Assembly (NCBI GenBank): GCA_032595675.1
Contig: JAVQMD010000002.1
Coordinates: 496,001 to 560,000, forward strand
Direction: 5' to 3'
Length of the DNA: 64,000 bases
Source of the DNA: Candidatus Electrothrix rattekaaiensis
Lineage (GTDB): Bacteria > Desulfobacterota > Desulfobulbia > Desulfobulbales > Desulfobulbaceae
The position numbers and the translations under genes are program-made. The notes under the pieces are model-generated. The model was not told the DNA's origin. It did not search any database and saw only the letters and a list, made by a program, of their open reading frames with translations. How positions within the stretch are numbered: position 1 is the first letter of the stretch; each line of letters starts with the position of its first letter. Positions 61,490 to 64,000 of the stretch are shown here, in pieces.

Positions 61490-62275
61490 ATGTCTGAATT
61501 CCAGCAAAAATGCAGTATTCTCAATCGAGATCGTTTGGCACCCGACATTTTTCGCCTCACGCTTCAAGCCCCGAAAATCGCTGCCAAGGCTCAACCCGGC
61601 CAGTTTGTCATGGTCCGGGTTATTGATGGTCTTGATCCCCTGCTTCGTCGTCCTTTTTCCATCCATCGTAGTTATGCGGATGGCAGTATTTCTTTACTTT
61701 TCAAGGTGCTCGGTAAAGGAACCGCAATGTTGGCTCGTCGTTGTGTCGGCGATGAGCTTGATCTGGTCGGTCCCTTGGGCAATGGTTTTGATTTTTCCGA
61801 TGAGCGACCGGTCTGCCTGATCGGCGGCGGCATGGGTATTGCCCCGCTGCTCTTTCTGGCTGAACAGCTGCACAGCAGCGGGCGTGCAACAGAAAAAGAC
61901 CATGTTCTGCTCGGTGCCCGTAATAAAGATGAACTGACTCCGCTGGCGGATGAATTTTCCGCCTTGGGTTATACCGTGCAGCTGGCAACTGATGACGGCA
62001 GTATTGGTCGTAAGGGCTTTATCCCGGATCTACTCGATTTTGTCCTGCCGATTGTGGAACAGGTGTACACCTGCGGGCCGCACCTGATGATGGAAAATGT
62101 TGTTCGCCAATGTCAGCAGGCCGAGGTGCATTGCCAGGTTTCTCTGGAAACCCATATGGCCTGCGGCATAGGGGCTTGTCTCGGTTGTACGGTAAACGGG
62201 AAACGAGGTTTGGTTCGTGTCTGTCAACAGGGCCCTGTCTTTAATGCGGATCACCTGGAATGGAGTCTGGTATGA
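61490..62275 (+). CDS. pyrK: Dihydroorotate dehydrogenase electron-transfer subunit PyrK
   Basis: The 261-residue protein has the FAD loop [11 protein letters not shown] and the NAD-binding segment [20 protein letters not shown], and ends with [2Fe-2S] cysteines in [16 protein letters not shown] and CQQG. It passes electrons from PyrD to NAD. ATGA overlap with pyrD shows an operon. Confidence 0.95.
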   Translation: MSEFQQKCSILNRDRLAPDIFRLTLQAPKIAAKAQPGQFVMVRVIDGLDPLLRRPFSIHRSYADGSISLLFKVLGKGTAMLARRCVGDELDLVGPLGNGFDFSDERPVCLIGGGMGIAPLLFLAEQLHSSGRATEKDHVLLGARNKDELTPLADEFSALGYTVQLATDDGSIGRKGFIPDLLDFVLPIVEQVYTCGPHLMMENVVRQCQQAEVHCQVSLETHMACGIGACLGCTVNGKRGLVRVCQQGPVFNADHLEWSLV

Positions 62276-63267
62276 AAGAAGAAGCTGTTCTCTTGGAGAA
62301 AAATCCTGAGCAAAAAGTGGAGGCGAGAGAGGTTGTACCCTGCATCATGCCTGATTTACGGGTGCAGATCGGCTCCCTTGCTCTGCGCAATCCGGTGATG
62401 ACCGCCTCAGGTACCTTCGGCTATGCCCGTGAATTTGAAAATTTGGTTGATCTTGACCGGCTTGGCGGCATTATTGTCAAAGGGATCTCTCTGCACCCTA
62501 AGCCGGGCAATCCGCCGCCCAGAATCGTTGAGACGGCCTGCGGCATGCTTAATGCCATCGGCTTGGAAAATGTCGGGGTGGATCGTTTTATCTCTGGCAA
62601 GATGCCCTATCTGCGTAAGCTCGCTACTCCGGTTGTGGTGAATATCCTCGGCGATTCCGTGGAAGAGTACAGCGAGATTGCCCGGAAACTGGATGGCGCC
62701 AAAGGGGTTGCAGCTCTGGAGGTAAATATCTCCTGCCCGAATGTGAAAAAAGGCGGGGTGGCCTTTGGTACGGTGCCGGAAATGGCGGCAAAGGTGACTG
62801 AAGCAGTGCGCCGGTCCACCACGTTACCCCTGATTGTCAAGCTTTCTCCCAATGTCACGGATATTGTCCTTATGGCGCGGGCGGTTGAAGATGCCGGTGC
62901 TGATGCGGTCTCGCTGATCAACACCCTGATCGGTATGGCCATTGATCCGATTACCCGCAGGCCGAGGCTCGCCAATGTGATCGGCGGTCTGTCCGGGCCT
63001 GCCATTAAACCGGTGGCCCTGCGCATGGTTTGGCAGGTTGCCCAGGCTGTTTCGCTGCCTGTCATCGGTATTGGCGGGATTACCACGGCCAATGATGCCT
63101 TGGAATTTCTCTTGGCCGGGGCCACAGCGGTTCAGGTGGGTACAGCGAATTTTTATGATCCCTCGGCGGCGGAAAATATCGTGCAGGGAATAACAGATTA
63201 TCTGCAAGAGCAGGGAGAGGATTGTCTGGTTGATATTATCGGTACCTTGAAGACAGGAACAGATTAA
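62272..63267 (+). CDS. pyrD: Dihydroorotate dehydrogenase PyrD (class 1B)
   Basis: ATG 62272 overlaps the pyrK stop (ATGA) and follows GGAGTC; an in-frame ATG 12 bp earlier is less likely. The 331 residues have [31 protein letters not shown], the catalytic Cys region [12 protein letters not shown] and the FMN phosphate loop TGG-type [19 protein letters not shown]. The class 1B form uses NAD through PyrK. Confidence 0.96.
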   Translation: MKEEAVLLEKNPEQKVEAREVVPCIMPDLRVQIGSLALRNPVMTASGTFGYAREFENLVDLDRLGGIIVKGISLHPKPGNPPPRIVETACGMLNAIGLENVGVDRFISGKMPYLRKLATPVVVNILGDSVEEYSEIARKLDGAKGVAALEVNISCPNVKKGGVAFGTVPEMAAKVTEAVRRSTTLPLIVKLSPNVTDIVLMARAVEDAGADAVSLINTLIGMAIDPITRRPRLANVIGGLSGPAIKPVALRMVWQVAQAVSLPVIGIGGITTANDALEFLLAGATAVQVGTANFYDPSAAENIVQGITDYLQEQGEDCLVDIIGTLKTGTD

Positions 63268-63977
63268 TGGCACAGATGACACGAGGAAAGATCTGCGTTT
63301 CTTTGGCCGGGCCGGATGCAGCAGCGATGTACAAGCAGGTGGAGCCGGTGCTGGCTCAGGTGGATGTTGTTGAAATTCGTCTGGACAGCATGGTAAAAGC
63401 CGATATATATAACTGCCGTTCCTTGGTGCAAAAACCGCTTCTGTTCACCAACCGGCCGCTCTGGGAGGGCGGTGCCTTTGACGGGACCGAGGAAAGGCGG
63501 ATCGCCCCCCTGCTTGAGGCTGTCCGGCAGGACGTTGCGTATATTGATTTTGAGCTGCGGGCGGATCAGCGGCTGCGTAAACGGCTGCTGGCGGCTACAC
63601 GCATGACCTCGACCCGGATGATCCTTTCCTGGCATAATTTCGAGTCAACCCCGCCGCAGGCAGAATTGGAAGAGGTGCTGGCGCAAATGGTGGAAAGCGG
63701 CGCCGGTACCGGCAAGGTCGTCGGCAAAATCGTGACCACCGCCCATAGCCCGGAGGATGCCCTGCGGGTTCTTCGCCTTCAGGAACAGGCTAAGGCGGCG
63801 AATTTTCCCCTGAGTTGTTTTTGTATGGGAGAGCCGGGCCGGATTACGCGCCTTGCCACCTTGTTTCTTGGCGGCTATATGACCTATGCCTGCCTGAATG
63901 ATGCCGAGGCCACGGCACCCGGTCAGCTGTCGCTTGAGCAGTTGCAAAAACTGACTGCTCTTCTTGTTGTACCCTGA
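63267..63977 (+). CDS. aroD: 3-dehydroquinate dehydratase type I
   Basis: The 236-residue enzyme has VVEIRLDSM, the catalytic histidine in SWHNFEST and the Schiff-base lysine in GKIVTTAHS. It makes 3-dehydroshikimate in the shikimate pathway. The ATG shares a base with the pyrD stop, so the three genes are coupled. Confidence 0.94.
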   Translation: MAQMTRGKICVSLAGPDAAAMYKQVEPVLAQVDVVEIRLDSMVKADIYNCRSLVQKPLLFTNRPLWEGGAFDGTEERRIAPLLEAVRQDVAYIDFELRADQRLRKRLLAATRMTSTRMILSWHNFESTPPQAELEEVLAQMVESGAGTGKVVGKIVTTAHSPEDALRVLRLQEQAKAANFPLSCFCMGEPGRITRLATLFLGGYMTYACLNDAEATAPGQLSLEQLQKLTALLVVP

Positions 63978-64000
63978 GTACGTTATCCTGCTTTTGTTGA

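Overview
The window reads as a chromosomal segment of a sulfur-metabolising Desulfobacterota bacterium, most likely from the Desulfobulbales. The basis is a dsrMKJ electron-transfer cluster preceded by an RsbRD-type gene, together with ordinary Gram-negative housekeeping genes (ettA, gatB, prc, rsmE, dtd, dnaA, pyrKD, aroD) and many short palindromic repeats. A cable-bacterium relative is plausible, but the sequence alone does not prove it.

Layout. 1-6.5 kb: the tail of ettA, a SulP anion transporter with STAS and cyclic-nucleotide domains, an orphan TAXI receptor, an exported glutamate-racemase-like protein and a tRNA-Lys/tRNA-Glu pair with promoter and terminator. 6.8-16.2 kb: an RdgC gene apparently split in two, a Tat-exported unknown, an LRR/DUF1566 protein, an MNT-HEPN module, Uma2, gatB-yedF and the periplasmic protease prc. 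16.4-23.7 kb: one giant secreted Ig/NHL/RHS protein. 23.7-28.1 kb: a repeat-rich accessory region with toxin-antitoxin loci in all states of repair (intact higBA, PIN pairs, an orphan antitoxin, truncated and frameshifted toxins), a relic of a MinD/ParA ATPase and a predicted small RNA. 28.2-32.1 kb: dsrMKJ without dsrOP. 32.2-37.7 kb: a flavodoxin, a YhcG nuclease, UPF0489, a PIN/RHH pair, UPF0158 and a 17-unit 21-bp tandem repeat in front of a small unknown gene. 37.7-46.3 kb: a moxR-DUF58 pair, the aapJQMP amino-acid transporter and a DUF262/DUF1524 GmrSD-like protein.

46.5-54.1 kb is the most unusual part. Intact rsmE is followed by a restriction enzyme and a methyltransferase, then a degraded copy of the rsmE 3' end, then a truncated BsuBI/PstI-type endonuclease, then a second and much closer copy of the rsmE 3' end, then a two-gene unit (an unknown 232-residue protein and a 576-residue P-loop ATPase with a zinc ribbon), and finally dtd. 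This looks like repeated capture of defence modules at the 3' end of rsmE, and the two-gene unit is the best candidate for an undescribed system.

54.1-64 kb: a PreP-like metalloprotease, an AI-2E family permease, dnaA, prepilin peptidase and a pyrK-pyrD-aroD operon with overlapping start and stop codons.
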